Below, piece by piece: positions 44,377 to 56,223 of a DNA stretch of 64,000 nt (the first letter of the stretch is position 1; each line of letters opens with the position of its first letter). The stretch is from contig JAJEKV010000011.1 of NCBI GenBank assembly GCA_021234155.1, positions 11,405,045 through 11,469,044 of the forward strand, read 5' to 3'. The notes under the pieces are model-generated. The model was not told the origin of the DNA, did no database searches, and saw only the letters and a program-made list of their open reading frames with translations. The stretch is from Isoetes taiwanensis (taxonomy: Eukaryota > Streptophyta > Lycopodiopsida > Isoetales > Isoetaceae). The position numbers and the translations under genes are program-made.

Positions 44377-46291
44377 CTGGACCCAATAGAACCGAAACCA
44401 AATAAATATGCGTATTGTTCAATACTGACTTAGCTACTTGAATTCTACCTGCCAACCCAATTTCAAAAGCATGGCATCCAAGAAAGTCCACTTCACACTA
44501 TCATAAGCTTTAGCAAAATCCAATTTTAAATATAGAAGATTTTGACCTGAACATTTGGCCCAATGAACTCCTTCATATGCTGCCACTATATTATGAAAAA
44601 TTTGCCGACCTGGAAGAAAGCCTGACTGAGCCGCATCTATTCTCAATCCCAAAACCTGTTTAAGTCTTTGTGCATAGGCTTTTGCAATAATTTTATAGAT
44701 AGTAGATAGAAGAGTTATTGGGCGCCAATCATGAATGCTCACAGGTTTTTTTCACTTTAGAAATAAGAGAAATCAAACCCGTATTCAAAATCCTATCAAA
44801 TTGATGTGAAGTACACAAATCTTTGTATGCCTCCATAATGCTTACTGACGTCCATTCCCAATACCTTTTAAAAAATTCTATAGGGATACTATCCATACCT
44901 TGACATTTATCTGAAGCCAACTCAGATGTTGCTGCTCGCAATTCAGACATGGACAGTGGGGCCTCTAACAATTGAGATTCCTCTTGTGAAAGAATTGCAT
45001 GAACCTTAGAAAACACAATATCCTGCATTACATCTTCATGAGGCAAGTGTTTGACCTTAAAAAAAGTTTCAAAGTATTGAGTAAGGGACTGCTTAATCTC
45101 ATTTGGCTCTGTCATTACCCTCCCATCCGGCAGAGATAAAGAGTGCATAGTAGCTGCATACCTCTTCTGCTTTGAAGCTCTAAAAAACATCTTATTACAA
45201 CGATCTCCATCTTTCAGCCAGGTTAATCCAGATTTAACTTCGTCTTTGATTGAATTTGGGCCACTTCAAGACCACGAATAGCATCAATAACTTTGTTGCA
45301 ATCTAAAAGAGACCGTACCCACTTTCTTAAGCTCCTCTAATTCAACATATAACTTACTTAATGTCTCTTTTTCTTCACGAACTTCGTTCGCTCCCCCACC
45401 GTTCAAGCCAAAAAAATCTTGACATTTGCCAAAGCCTCAACAATTCTTCGCGATACCATGTTGTTGAGATGAAGCCTTTTGCCAAGCCTCGACATCCTCG
45501 CTTCAAACTCCTCATTAGGCAACCATCTAGTATTCAATTTAAACCGTTTTTTTCTCTTTTGTCGACTATGAGTAAGTTCACGATTTTCAAGAATTTGAGG
45601 ATTATGGTCCGAGGCGGCTTGTGCCAAATAATTAAGCCTCCATAACCGTGGACATATATCACAAAGCACACTATTTGCATACGCGTTCGATCATGACGAG
45701 CTGTGACAATCCTCTACCAACCCAATTATTAGTCCAAGTAAAAGATGAATCTCCATAAAACTTCCATAAACCCATGTTGAAAGAGTAACTTACGCCCCTT
45801 CGCCGCCGTTCAAAGCCGCTTACAATCTGTCCACCACCTAACTGTCTTGTCTTTGATTCGACCATATTGAAATCCCCTACTAAAAGCCAAGCAACATTTT
45901 CTCCCCATTTTGGTATTTTAATACATAAAGAAGCCCATAAAGTTGCTCTTTTTTTTCTAGGAATATTAGATGCATATACATTAATGATACCACATTCTTG
46001 AAGTCCTTGCTTCCATTTAATGACCGGCCCACCTTCCAAATTTATCTTTTGTCAGAATGTGACATGAACATCCATACTCCGGTGCTATCATTGTACCACC
46101 CAGAGCCTTGCACGAAGTACTTATTATAGCGAAGTTTGCTTCCCAAACAAATTCATCATTGGAACAACCCTGCCTCTATCACTTTTATGCTCTTGAATAC
46201 ATAAAATATCTGGATTAATGTGTTTAATTAAATTAGCCAACCTCTGCCGTTTTTGAGGAGATGAACGTGCTCCTCTCACATTCCAAGACAT
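44377..46291 (-). pseudogene. L1-type LINE ORF2: endonuclease and reverse transcriptase, broken
   Basis: On the minus strand the frame starts at an ATG at 46291-46289 with MSWNVRGARSSPQKRQRL and DILCIQEHKSD, the start and catalytic Glu of an AP-like endonuclease. WLLVGDFNMVES and QAASDHNPQIL (45900-45580) follow. Then comes the reverse transcriptase region: SELASDKCQGMDSIPIEFFK, SIHDWRPITLLSTIYKI, SGFLPGRQI and YLKLDFAKAYDSVKW. Next DAMLLKLG runs straight into LAGRIQVAKSVLNN in another frame. The palm with the YxDD box is missing, so an internal deletion removed the polymerase active site. Further stops and shifts lie between domains. LINE ORF2 nicks DNA and copies its RNA at the nick. Confidence 0.88.
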
Positions 46292-46357
46292 GATCTTAAG
46301 CATAAGGTATTTTGGATTTCTTCTTCCTCCTCTTTTTTTATGAGGCTTTTCCCACTT

Positions 46358-47600
46358 TTACCTCGGTTTCGCGGGCTTATATAATACCAAGGCACGGTGC
46401 ATGTTATGCTCACTAATATCACCAGTATCCTTGTGCCTATCTTCCTCCTCAGATGAATCGTCACCAGCCCCTGACTCTATGATATCACCGTTATCCAGGT
46501 TATGCTTCACCCTTGCTTTACTTTTACGCTTTTTAGGACTTCGCCATGCCAACTCATCATTGGGACATTTTACCATCTCTTCATCTGGTGATGAATCATG
46601 AACATCCTCACCAACCACCATTGGAACTGCTTCTATATCTTTTCCACATTCTTGCGAACCAGATACCTTCTTTTCATCCAGATTCTCTCGGAGCAACTTC
46701 GTAGGGTTTGCGGACATATCCATATTTTCTTTGTTTTATCACCAATGGGATATTCCTTTTGCACATCTACATCCAATATCTTCAAAGAAGGAAACCAACA
46801 CTTTAACTCACTGCCATTCAAAAGCTCTAAGTTAAAGCGTGAGAAAAACTCCCCACTCTTCACTATTACCTCCTTAGGAAGACTCTGATCCATTGGTAAT
46901 GCTACACAAACACGAGCACCTCTGAGAATTGAATGAGATATATGCTTACCAATACCATTAGCAATAGAGATAAGGAACTTTGGAAGCAATAGATCCGGTG
47001 GCAAACCACGAATTTGAAACCAACAAGGCAACATTGCTTTATAAGGATTATCATCAAAAAAGCCTGGTGAATAATGCTGAAAAATGACACATGAACCTCC
47101 TATTGAGAAAACACCTCACTCTTGTCAATCTATTAACAGGCGCTTCGTCTTCAAACCCCAGCAAAAAGAAATTATTGCCTAACACTTTGAAAGAATTAAA
47201 AGGTGCAATAGACATCCTTCTGAGCATAGAACCAATCCATCCAGTAATTTTAGTAGAATTAAAATAATTTCTAGCAAAGTACCCAATTACAGAATGTGCC
47301 ACCAGTTTAGCCACACACTTTCGATGCTCCAGTTGATCCACTTCTATAACTGGTACGCCACAAACTTTCTTTCCAACAATGAGAACCATTAATGCCTTGA
47401 ACAAAGTCCTCCACACAACGAATCGCGAAAACTCCCTTTCCTCTCTTTCAACACTTCAAAAATCCACGCTTATTACCCCGATCCAAGAAAGTAAGCGCTT
47501 CCTCGCACACATGAACTCGATAATTATGAGCAAGATCTTTACGCACCCAAATACGAAAATGAGCATTCCTCAATCACGTTAAGCGTGTCATTTGATCTCC
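46358..47600 (-). pseudogene. LINE ORF1 with DUF4283-like domain, frameshifted
   Basis: Minus-strand frames upstream of ORF2 read MRNAHFRIWVRKDLAHNYRV (about 47580) and CVAKLVAHSVIGYFARNYFN. Then LPCWFQIRGLPPDLLLPKFL, ISIANGIGK and GARVCVALPMDQSLPKEVIV follow. The WxxxxGLPxxLxxxxxLxxIANxIGK pattern is typical of the DUF4283 region of plant L1 ORF1, an RNA-binding chaperone. An acidic, Lys-rich tail (KKRKSKARVKHNLDNGD, DDSSEEEDRHKDTGD) ends at 46358, 67 bases before ORF2. At least three frameshifts or stops break it. Confidence 0.78.
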
Positions 47601-48678
47601 AAGCATTTGGAGGATCTTACAACGAGATTAGACCTCAAATCGCAAATCCACCATTATTACTTTCGGTAGCTTTAGGTGCCTCGGCATCTCCTTTCTCCAC
47701 ACCAAAGCCTCAAAGACATGACAAATCCTGAAACATTGGCTAGTACCTCCTTACTTGTTTTGCCCACTATTTTATCATTTGTCATTTTAGTTACTTCCTC
47801 GATCCTTCGTAAACAAAGATTTCAAGGGTTGCAATGCCTTTGCAATTGAAACGATTGATGTATTTACCGCTTATGCATCTTTGCTACTTCACGCATGGCT
47901 TGAGCCTAAAGGAGTATAAGAGCAAAAATTTTCTCGAAACCCACCAGCCTTCTCCATTTGACTCATAGACCGAGAAAGTCGGACTTTTTCGTGCTAAATC
48001 CTTCCAATAGAACATTATCCTTGATAAAAGATTGGACATTGAGACATCCAAGTGAAAACCCTTCACCAAAACCTACACACACCATACATTGCGGAAAAAC
48101 CCTGTAAATGTAGAGCCCCTAAGAAACAGAGATCCACCCAAGAGAATAGTGCAGGTTGCTCCGCTGAGCCTAATCAACCCTGCTATTACCTCCAATCCTC
48201 AGAGGATTTCAGGCAAGATTCAGTAATATGGCCGAAACTGAAAGACTCTTGACTTGCACCAGTAATCTTCTGTAAAAGCATTCATATAATATACCAATGT
48301 AAAGGGCTCGAAAAGAGCTTTCCAACGGTGTAAAGAACACTGAATTCTGACTCCGAACGCCAAAGTTATGGCCGCTCAAAGTTTGCTCCGGCAAAGTACT
48401 GCGCCCTACCTGCGACTTTTTTTCTGCCCTAGTTGTCGTGCATTCCAACCTAAGACAGTCTTGCAATAAGCATAGACTCCATAGACCTGCTATTTTATCC
48501 TCGAGGTGCCTTTAACCTACCCAATCACCAAAATGAAATAGTTAAAAAGTCCATGTGCAGACTTAACAAACTCTAATTTGGACCATACAGAAAATGGGTC
48601 AGGCGTCCTGATAGTGGATGCTTAACACAATGTAGTGTGTTTTTTTTTTCTTTTTCTTTTTTTTTTTCTTTGTGAGAG
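47601..48678. other. No gene seen
   Basis: Possible 5' untranslated region of the LINE followed by unassigned DNA. Poly-T rich at 48638-48672. No motif in the short frames at 48052-48466. Confidence 0.35.
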
Positions 48679-49096
48679 TTATAAAAATACCCCTATATTT
48701 ATACAAAATTATGAAAACATCTTGGCATTAAAGGTACTTTTTATGAAAATGGCCGTAAGTTTTTTATGATGATTCAAATGAAAATGTGTCCTTCAGATAA
48801 ACTTTAAATGAAGATAATATCTTCTTATAAAAATGAAAATCAACTAAATCAGACTTTGAAATATTAAGTTATGGCCTTCTAAACCCTTATAAATTTTTTG
48901 TGTATTAAAAAGAATATAACTTGTGATCCTAAGCTCTGATTCGTGTGATTTTAGCTTTCGTGGAAAAATATCATTTTCATCTATAATGTATCTAAAAAAT
49001 ATAATCTTGTTTGAATCATCACAAAATAGTTTAGGTCACATCTATCAAAAAATACCCTTTCATAATTTTTCATAAATATAAGAGTATTTTTATAAA
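48679..49096. mobile_element. AT-rich foldback/MITE element, about 418 bp
   Basis: Left end TTATAAAAATACCCCTATAT followed by TTATACAAAATTATGAAAA. Right end, in reverse complement, TTTATAAAAATACTCTTATA followed by TTTATGAAAAATTATGAAAG. The inverted ends pair over about 38 bp. A target duplication could not be fixed and there is no coding region. Confidence 0.6.
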
Positions 49097-51265
49097 TTGC
49101 CCCTTTTTTTCGAACATGTATAATTGAGGTTGTTATTTTTCTTTCCTGTTTTTTCATAATAGGGAAAGCTCTGGTTGAGGAAATTCCACGAGGGAATTTC
49201 CTGAGGCGGCCCTCCAGATGCGGCGGTGCCCAAGCGGCGAAGCCATGGCGCCGGCGAGTCTGGCTGTGCCGCCGAGGGAATATTCCTGGGGAATATTTCG
49301 AGCCGAGGAAGTTTCCCAGATGTAATCCACATTAGGGTTAGATTATGTCTCTGCAAAAATTTCCCCGGCTATGGCGGCTATGGCGAAGATCATACAGGGT
49401 TTTCTCTGTCTCTGTTCTTCTAGCTGCTCCAGTGAAGATCTCCCATACAGTTACCTCTAGGACTTTCTTGAGGGCGAAGATCATCGGCGCGACGAAGATC
49501 AGAGAGATACACAAAAATATGAGGTATTTGCAATTCTCACAGGTCCGCAAAGGGGCACGGCAACTACTGAGCTTCGATTTTCTTCTTACAGATTCAAGGG
49601 CAGTGCCTGGACAGAAATGCATTATCAAGGAAGGGCGGTGCTATGGCCATTGCTTTGCTTGCTACATCTGCAGGAATACTTGAGAAAAATATCTATGCTT
49701 CCTCTGCTCCACCTCTTGGAATGTGATCCTTGCTAATTCCAACAAAATGTGTGTTTGATCTGTTCAGCTAGGGTCTAAAGCACCGGATCTTGGGCCTGCA
49801 GTTTCATGAGCATCTTCTTGCGACAGAGCTTCATATGAAAGGGGCGAAACAGGCACGAAACAGAGGATGCAAACATGGACAAACATTTTTTCAGCTGGCA
49901 GAATCATCCCAGGCCATAGCCACGGAGTTTGAAGGGTTGGCCCTGCTTGCAATAGATAGGAGGCTAGCCTCGGAAGGCTGCTATGCTCTGCAAGTATGAA
50001 GATCATCGGCGGCTATGGCAAAGATCAGAGATGGTTGAAGGAAGTGAGATTAGAGAAGGAAGCTTTGATGCCAAATCCGGCGAAAGATGCACTAGCAGAG
50101 AAAATGGTTCACTTAACGGTGCCGCTGCGGAAATGTCGGAGACAGAGTAATGGGTTTGAAAAGAGACAAAAAAAACCACACTCTAATGTGGATTACTGTG
50201 TGGTAACTTCTTCTCTGCGGAATATAAATGAGGGTGGAGAAGGCATGTTTTCGGCGAAATAAACGAGATAGATCTTCACCGCATATGCACCACCAGAGCT
50301 GGGTACAGAACTAATTAGCTGTGCACACATAGGCAAAATGACATGATCAACCAGAAAAAAAAAAAAAAAAAAAGAGAGAGAAAAACTTGATCATAATAAA
50401 AACAACAGTTTACATCTCGTGAATCACAAATCAAACAGACTCACCTCTTGCTCTCGCCATTGCTATGTCCTTAGCTTGCATGTGTTAGAAGCGACTGTAT
50501 TTATTTGCTCCATCACCCTTTGTATCCAATTGGAACAAAGGGATGGATACCACATTATATCTCTGTAATAACCGTTTGCTTAAAATTACTGTGTTTTTTG
50601 CCATTTTTATAGGGCATAAAACTTCCTCCATTTTTTGCGGAGCGGCGCTGTTATCCCCTATTTCTTGCTGTGCAGAGATGTACTTCTTTGTTGTGCGCTG
50701 CCACAAGCGGACTTCTGCCACAATAGGTTTGGTAAATGGTAAATAGAAATGCACAAAAGGATCGAAATAGTTTCATGCACAGGAGGATCGAAATGGAAAG
50801 AGGTGCCAGAGCATCGAGGTATCTTTGGATATCGGTTTTGGTAAATGGTCGCATAATATCTTCATTCCGGCGGAAGATGGACGTTTTTTTAAGCTTAAGC
50901 TTAATCTGTTTATTTCCTGTTAATACTGGCAGGAGCTTTAGTCTTCACAGTTGCATCTGTTATGGTTGCCGAGACTAAATCTCTTACAAGATCTTCTTCC
51001 CAAATTTCCTAAGTATGACGGAGCTCTTCTTTAGAAATTTTAGATGAATGCCCACAGCGGCTCCATTTGATACTAAAGAACCTATCTCTTATCTTCATCT
51101 TCGCCCGCTGACTTCGCCATGCGTTATAACTTCTTTTTTACGCCATAGCACGAACCCTAGCCCGCCTCGCCGCCCGGCTTCTCCGCCATCGCCGCTAAGA
51201 CGAATTTCCAAAGTGCCACGTGGCAAATTATCTTGGGCGTAATTTAGCAAGCGGTTACGCCCCGT
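49097..51265. other. Unassigned DNA with GC-rich patches and local inverted repeats
   Basis: Short palindromes occur (GAAATTCCACGAGGGAATTTCC; GGAATATTCCTGGGGAATAT), as do repeated phrases such as GAAGATCATCGGCG (49479, 49997) and CTATGGCGGCTATGGCGAAG-like words (49369, 50010). Short open frames (49345-49683, 49996-50262) have no family motif. A run of 18 or more A lies at 50355. Captured gene pieces in a non-autonomous transposon are possible but not shown. Confidence 0.35.
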
Positions 51266-51267
51266 CT

Positions 51268-51407
51268 GTAATTTCCTGTCGGGCATATACGCGCTGTAAA
51301 GTCTGGCGGCCGCCAAACTCGGCGGTTTGCGCGAGTCTTATTTCTTTGAGTTTGGTGGCGCCGCCAGGACTTTACAGAGTGTAATGGCCCTCCTGATAGA
51401 AATTACC
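51268..51407. repeat. 140-bp GC-rich palindromic element
   Basis: GTAATTTCCTGTCGGGC and GCTGTAAAGTCTGGCGGC on the left face GCCGCCAGGACTTTACAG and a GGCCCTCCTGATAGAAATTAC end on the right. The inner arms GGCGGCCGCCAAACTC and GAGTTTGGTGGCGCCGCC also pair. The whole stretch can form one long hairpin. Confidence 0.6.
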
Positions 51408-51617
51408 TAGTACAAATTCCAATTCCTCTAAATTTCTGATTCCATATGTTCATCGGAACGAATGTTCAGAGAAATCCACCTCTTAAACATGGATTCTAAT
51501 TTGAAAGATACTTGAGAAATGGCACCCAAAAGTGCGATTGGAACTTTGGCGACGTTAAACAGAGGATGAGATTCAGAAACTTGGACTACTTTTGTGAATC
51601 CGTCCTGCTCTGTTCTG

Positions 51618-51727
51618 TATACAGGAATGGCAATCTACTTGCCATCCCTGGGATGGAAATAGGACGACGCGCGAAGCGCAGATCCCCGTTGACATTCCAG
51701 GGATGGCAAGTAGAGCCATTCTTGTAA
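51618..51727. repeat. Inverted repeat with about 35-bp arms
   Basis: TACAGGAATGGCAATCTACT then TGCCATCCCTGGGATG pairs with CATTCCAGGGATGGCA then AGTAGAGCCATTCTTGTA. The spacer is about 38 bp and CG-rich (GACGACGCGCGAAGCGC). Confidence 0.65.
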
Positions 51728-51730
51728 CGT

Positions 51731-51987
51731 GGAAACACTTAGGAAGCATTCTGCCAGGAGTGAAGTCGGAATGCTGGGTAAATGATTCGGAATGCTAGGT
51801 AAATGCTCCAGAATGCTGGTAAATATGCTGGAATGTAAGGTAAAATGCTGCAGTAGAAGCTCGAAGCCGCCGGAGTAGAAGCTCATTGCAGCAAATTTTT
51901 TTCTGTTAAGTTTCTTGGTTTGAAACAGTGTCACGTGGCACGACGCTAGTGGTGGACGCGGCAGAATGCCTCCTAAGTGTTTTTTCC
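51731..51987. mobile_element. Small TIR element, about 255 bp
   Basis: GGAAACACTTAGGAAGCATT then CTGCC on the left matches, in reverse complement, GGAAAAAACACTTAGGAGGC then ATTCTGCC on the right. The interior has a tandem series of GGAATGCTGGGTAAATG-like units. It abuts the inverted repeat at 51618-51727 and may be part of a compound foldback element. No target duplication was fixed. Confidence 0.55.
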
Positions 51988-52213
51988 GGGAATAACAAGG
52001 CGAACTGATACGACATATTCATGTTTATTTGCACCCCCTTTTCCCAAAAGGCCACTTCCATGGGTGCCTGTACTCAAAGCTTGGGAGACGGAAACTCCTC
52101 CCCAATACACAACGTGAGGAATCGAGGTGAACCCTGGACTACCACAGTCGTCGGATTCGTCGATCGTACGGCCCAGATCGTATGTTGGGCCTCTGGACAC
52201 CTCTCTTTCGCTT
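51988..52213. other. Short spacer before the CACTA element
   Basis: Mirrored open frames on both strands (about 51973-52296) show no motif. Nothing else seen. Confidence 0.3.
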
Positions 52214-52215
52214 AT

Positions 52216-52760
52216 CACTACAAGAGGATAGGGTTTTTGCGTCAACCCCTGCGTCACTACCTTCTAAGGTTTGTCAGATTTGTGTCAGAAGCTTGAAAGT
52301 GACACAAATTAATTTGATTGCGTCAGAACTTGAGTCAATACAATTGTGTCAATAACAACGTCATTCTTATGGCACATGTGTGTCAAAATTTTGGAATTTT
52401 TTCGTTAGCTTTTATAATGATGATTACATCGTTTATTGCAACAAGATTGTGACATAATTGAAGTCAATGTAGCAATAGGTTTGTTTCCACTATAGCATCG
52501 TCAGTTTTACAGTTGTGGGTCGATTTTGTTACGCATTTGTGGCACATTTTGTGATAGTTTCTTGTCACCTTTTGTAGAACTTTTGCATCATTTTGTAGTA
52601 TCATATATAATGGCAAATTTACGTCAATTTTTTGTTATAGATTGTGGCACTTATATCTTTTGATTGTGTCAAAAAAGTGTCAATGTAGTGACATTGTTAA
52701 GTAGAAATACATAGATATCTTGACACAAGAAGGGCTAAGTTTGACACAAAAGTGCCACTA
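52216..52760. repeat. Left subterminal repeats of the CACTA element
   Basis: TGTGTCA, GTGACA, GCGTCA and TTGTGTCAA words recur in both orientations over about 540 bp, starting at the CACTACAAG terminus. In characterised CACTA elements such words bind the TNPA-type protein. Confidence 0.7.
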
Positions 52761-55639
52761 ACTAATATGAGGGAAACAACCTTGCAAATAAACATTTTAT
52801 AGTTTTTAATTAGACTATCATGGTTTTAATGGTATTATATAAACAATATAACCAATATTTGTTACAGGTGCTCCCAAGGGCATAGCCGAAATCGGGCCCT
52901 TGACGGACGTTCATGAGCATGGGGGTATTGTTGGTCACGGTTGCGGGGCAGTTGTGATTTAATGGGCCATATTATTTATGTCAGAACCGATCTATGGTGA
53001 CGGGAAGCGGAATAAGGGGTAGTAATGGCTAGCGGCGGGTAATGGTCCGCTAGGGGGCACTAATATTACTAAATATTAGTGCGGAAGGAGCTAGCAGAGT
53101 TTGCCGAGGTAGAAGACCTATATGGTTTCATAAGTATCCCTCTACTGACCGTGAGTAGATGATCCATCCAACCCTGCAGAAAATTCATCCAAGCCATTTT
53201 CATTTATTGTGCAGAAAATCTAATTGCCTGGTCCATGTCCCTGTTTTCCAGCCCTTTGTACATAGTTGCAACAACGCAAATCAGTTCAGGTCACATGACA
53301 TTAAGGGCTACATTAATTGGAGTCTCATCTAGTGATGAAAGGTTGTGTTATAGATTGCCCAGATTGTACAAACAATGCAGGCTCTACAATAGTTCCAGTC
53401 GATTCCTGAGTTTCTTCCTTTTGTGCAGTCCATTAAGTTAAAGATAGGATTATTGTTTTCATCCCAAGTTCATTCCATTTCGCGATGGCATGAGCATGGT
53501 GAAAAGGCAAAGATGAGTGATGGTGTGGCAAAACACGAAGGGGTGGAAATATGAAGTATTTGCCTAGCCAACTTCGCAATTTTTTAGAATAAGCATATTT
53601 CATCGTGGTGACTTGGCATTTCATTGGATGATGTGGCATGTCACATGATGTCTAAGCATTTTATGCACTTTTCATAGAAATTGATACCGAAGGAGCCGCC
53701 AATCTTCGGATATGAAGGTTCAGAAGCCACCAAGTTAGATGGTTGGGGTTTCCAAATCCCTCCTTGCTAATGATCTATAGAATTTAGCCAAAGTTAAAGA
53801 TAAAAATTGGCTTTAGATAGATAATAATAATGTCGCAACAACAAAGCTTGAATCCCTGATAACAACGGAGAAACCATAATCACGGACATTGCCATTATTT
53901 TGTCAAAAACATATCACAATATTAATTAAAAGACATAAGTCAAATACAAAATATAGTGATTTGTGCAAGCTTGTATGCATTCACATGCATTGTTTGTTCC
54001 ACCTAATAAAGAAGTCGAAAAACATTTGTGCATGTGTCTATAGGATCCTAGCATTAAGATCTTAGCATTCTTCTTTGCAAAAAAAAAGGTGCCGAGGAAA
54101 CATGGGGGGATTTAATTTAATCCAATAATGTTTGCCCGATCACGAACCGTATCTTTATAACCTAAGATTGTCAAAGGTTTTGGATGGTATTCGTATAAGA
54201 ATACCGTAAATGCTGACGATGATAATCGTGGATTGAAATAGAAGAATCAATTTGGGGTTTTATTTCTCCGGGCGTTTAGGCTCAAATGATGCCGATCGCA
54301 AAGAAAGTGACTATGGCGGCTATGGTGCCTCCATGCTTGTCGGTGCACCGAGGCGCTCCATTTTTTCTGTAGGAACTATGGCAAGTATAGCGCTTCAGTA
54401 GGAAGGGCTGTGGCCGCTATGGCGGGTCGTTTTTCTTTTTTTTTTTGTTGCTTGCTTTTGGTCTATTTTGATAGTTCAGCTTGCAAAGGAAAGGAAAGGA
54501 AAGGAAAGCTCGAATGCAATTTGTCATCGAAAAACAGGGGTCATGGCCATGGCTTGTTGGGCGCAAAACCCTGCTTCTTCCGGCATGACTCTGCAGTGAA
54601 GAGCATAAGACGGCCTGTAGGTGTTTGAATCCTTCTGTGATCTGAGATGAAAGGAGGGACATATTGCCTTGAGTTTACGGATAATCTGTGTCTTCAAAGG
54701 CTGGTTGATCAGGTGAGCCAAGGGCATAGGATTCTTGTTGGGGTTCGATTCCCCAAGCCCTGGTCTCTTGCAAGTCTGAGTTCTATCAGGATCAGAAATT
54801 AAACTAGATTGTGAAGGTTCAGATAAGTTGTTACAAGAATACTCTTTTGATTGCAAAAACATTATACAAGATGTCTGTTCTGTTGCTTTCATACTATATT
54901 GTACAAAAGCGAGAATATAGTTTTATCCAATTACTATTTTATGCAATGGTCTGTGCCTTAATAATGCCCCCTTAAAAGTCGGGTCAACAGGGGCCAGTTT
55001 GACCAGCAAAAGACCCGCTTTGAACGCCTGGATTCATGGATGGGGAATATCTTCGCCAAATGTGCCCTTATCCAATGGTAGAAGCCATAATACAAGCTTT
55101 AGCCATAATCTAATCTATACAAGAATACCAATGTATATTTGATTTACTTCAAGGAGGGAAATTTAAACAATCGTTTTTCAAGTTTTTCTTTTTCCGTTTT
55201 AAAATTTTTACCCTTTTCCCTCCTCTCTTCGACGATGCGATGATGGCCGGAGCTCTTGACTCACAACTAGGCGATTGGTAAGGCCTCAGATTTCGTTTCA
55301 CATCCGTGCGGTCGATTATTTTATTTTGTATATATCCTGCCGACTTTGAAGATTAAGCTTCCGCCCCACATAGAAGCAATGGGCCGGTTCGGTACCAAAC
55401 TATGAAAGCCACTCGATAGCGCTTTTTTGTCGGTTATGGGGAGCCCATTTATTTTGCTCAGTTCCTCTACAAACAATGATAAGCTACCTTTTCGTGTCGT
55501 TCTTGAATCATTTTCCTTTATATCCTCGGCAGAAAGCAGAGAAGATGATGTTATCCCCGGATTTTGCGAGTGTCCTAGTTTGAAATACTATTTTATTTGT
55601 TGCTTTCGTATGCGGGTTAGATCAAAATCGTGTTTTAAG
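52761..55639. other. CACTA interior without recognisable gene
   Basis: Short open frames (for example 54524-54892 minus, 55427-55654 plus) show no family motif. A GGAAA repeat (GGAAAGGAAAGGAAAGG) lies at 54487. Some of this may be captured host DNA or introns of the broken disulfide isomerase gene. Confidence 0.35.
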
Positions 55640-55870
55640 GTGTCGGCATTGTAAAATGTTGGCACCGATATGAGAATCTTGGCACTGCCTTAAAGAAAGC
55701 AAAAGGCGTAAGGTATATATTTGAGTCGTTTCTGTTTGGATATATCTTTGAGTCGTTTACCTAATGAGACTTTGCTTGTGCAGGTTGACTATGATGAACA
55801 CGAAAATCTTTGCACTAAGTCTGGGGTTTCTGCTTTTTCCACCATTAAGTGGTTTCCCACGGGTCCTGCA
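55632..55870 (+). pseudogene. Protein disulfide isomerase (thioredoxin-fold) fragment, two exons
   Basis: First piece, 55632-55712: VLRCRHCKMLAPI, then after a frameshift YENLGTALKKAKG. This corresponds to the WCGHCK active-site region of a disulfide isomerase a-domain, but Trp is Arg and the first Gly is Arg. Second piece: after a TTGTGCAG acceptor at 55782, VDYDEHENLCTKSGVSAFST then IKWFPTGPA, followed by GTGAG. The family pattern is VDCDEHxxLCxKYxVxGFPTIxWFP. The cis-proline of the fold (FPT) is replaced by Ser (FST). With a frameshift, a damaged active site and no further domains, it is a pseudogene fragment, probably captured by the CACTA element. Intact relatives form and rearrange disulfide bonds in the ER. 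Confidence 0.8.
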
Positions 55871-56223
55871 GGTGAGTTCACAAGTCAGTTGACAGGTGAG
55901 TTCTCACCTAGGTAAATGCATCTGCAGTTATCATCTTCATTAGTTGAATCCTGCTTGTCATAAACTAGCTTTTCTCAAATGTTAATAAAGCTGGCTCCTG
56001 ATTTAGGAGACACATTTGTGTTTGCTGTCCAGCCAGACACAAGGTAGAATCTTCATAGAGATGAGACTGTGCAATGCCCCATCCAGGTAAATAAGTGATG
56101 TGCCACCTATAAATTGCTGTGCTTGGCATATATATCATGGATGGCATTGCAGCAAGAATGCTAACTTAAGTAGCACTATCTATCTCTTGCAGAACTAATA
56201 ATGGCAGTCCATGATAAGTGCCT
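55871..56223. other. No gene seen
   Basis: Spacer inside the CACTA element. GGTGAGTTCACAAG is followed by a similar GGTGAGTTCTCACC. Nothing else is recognised. Confidence 0.35.
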
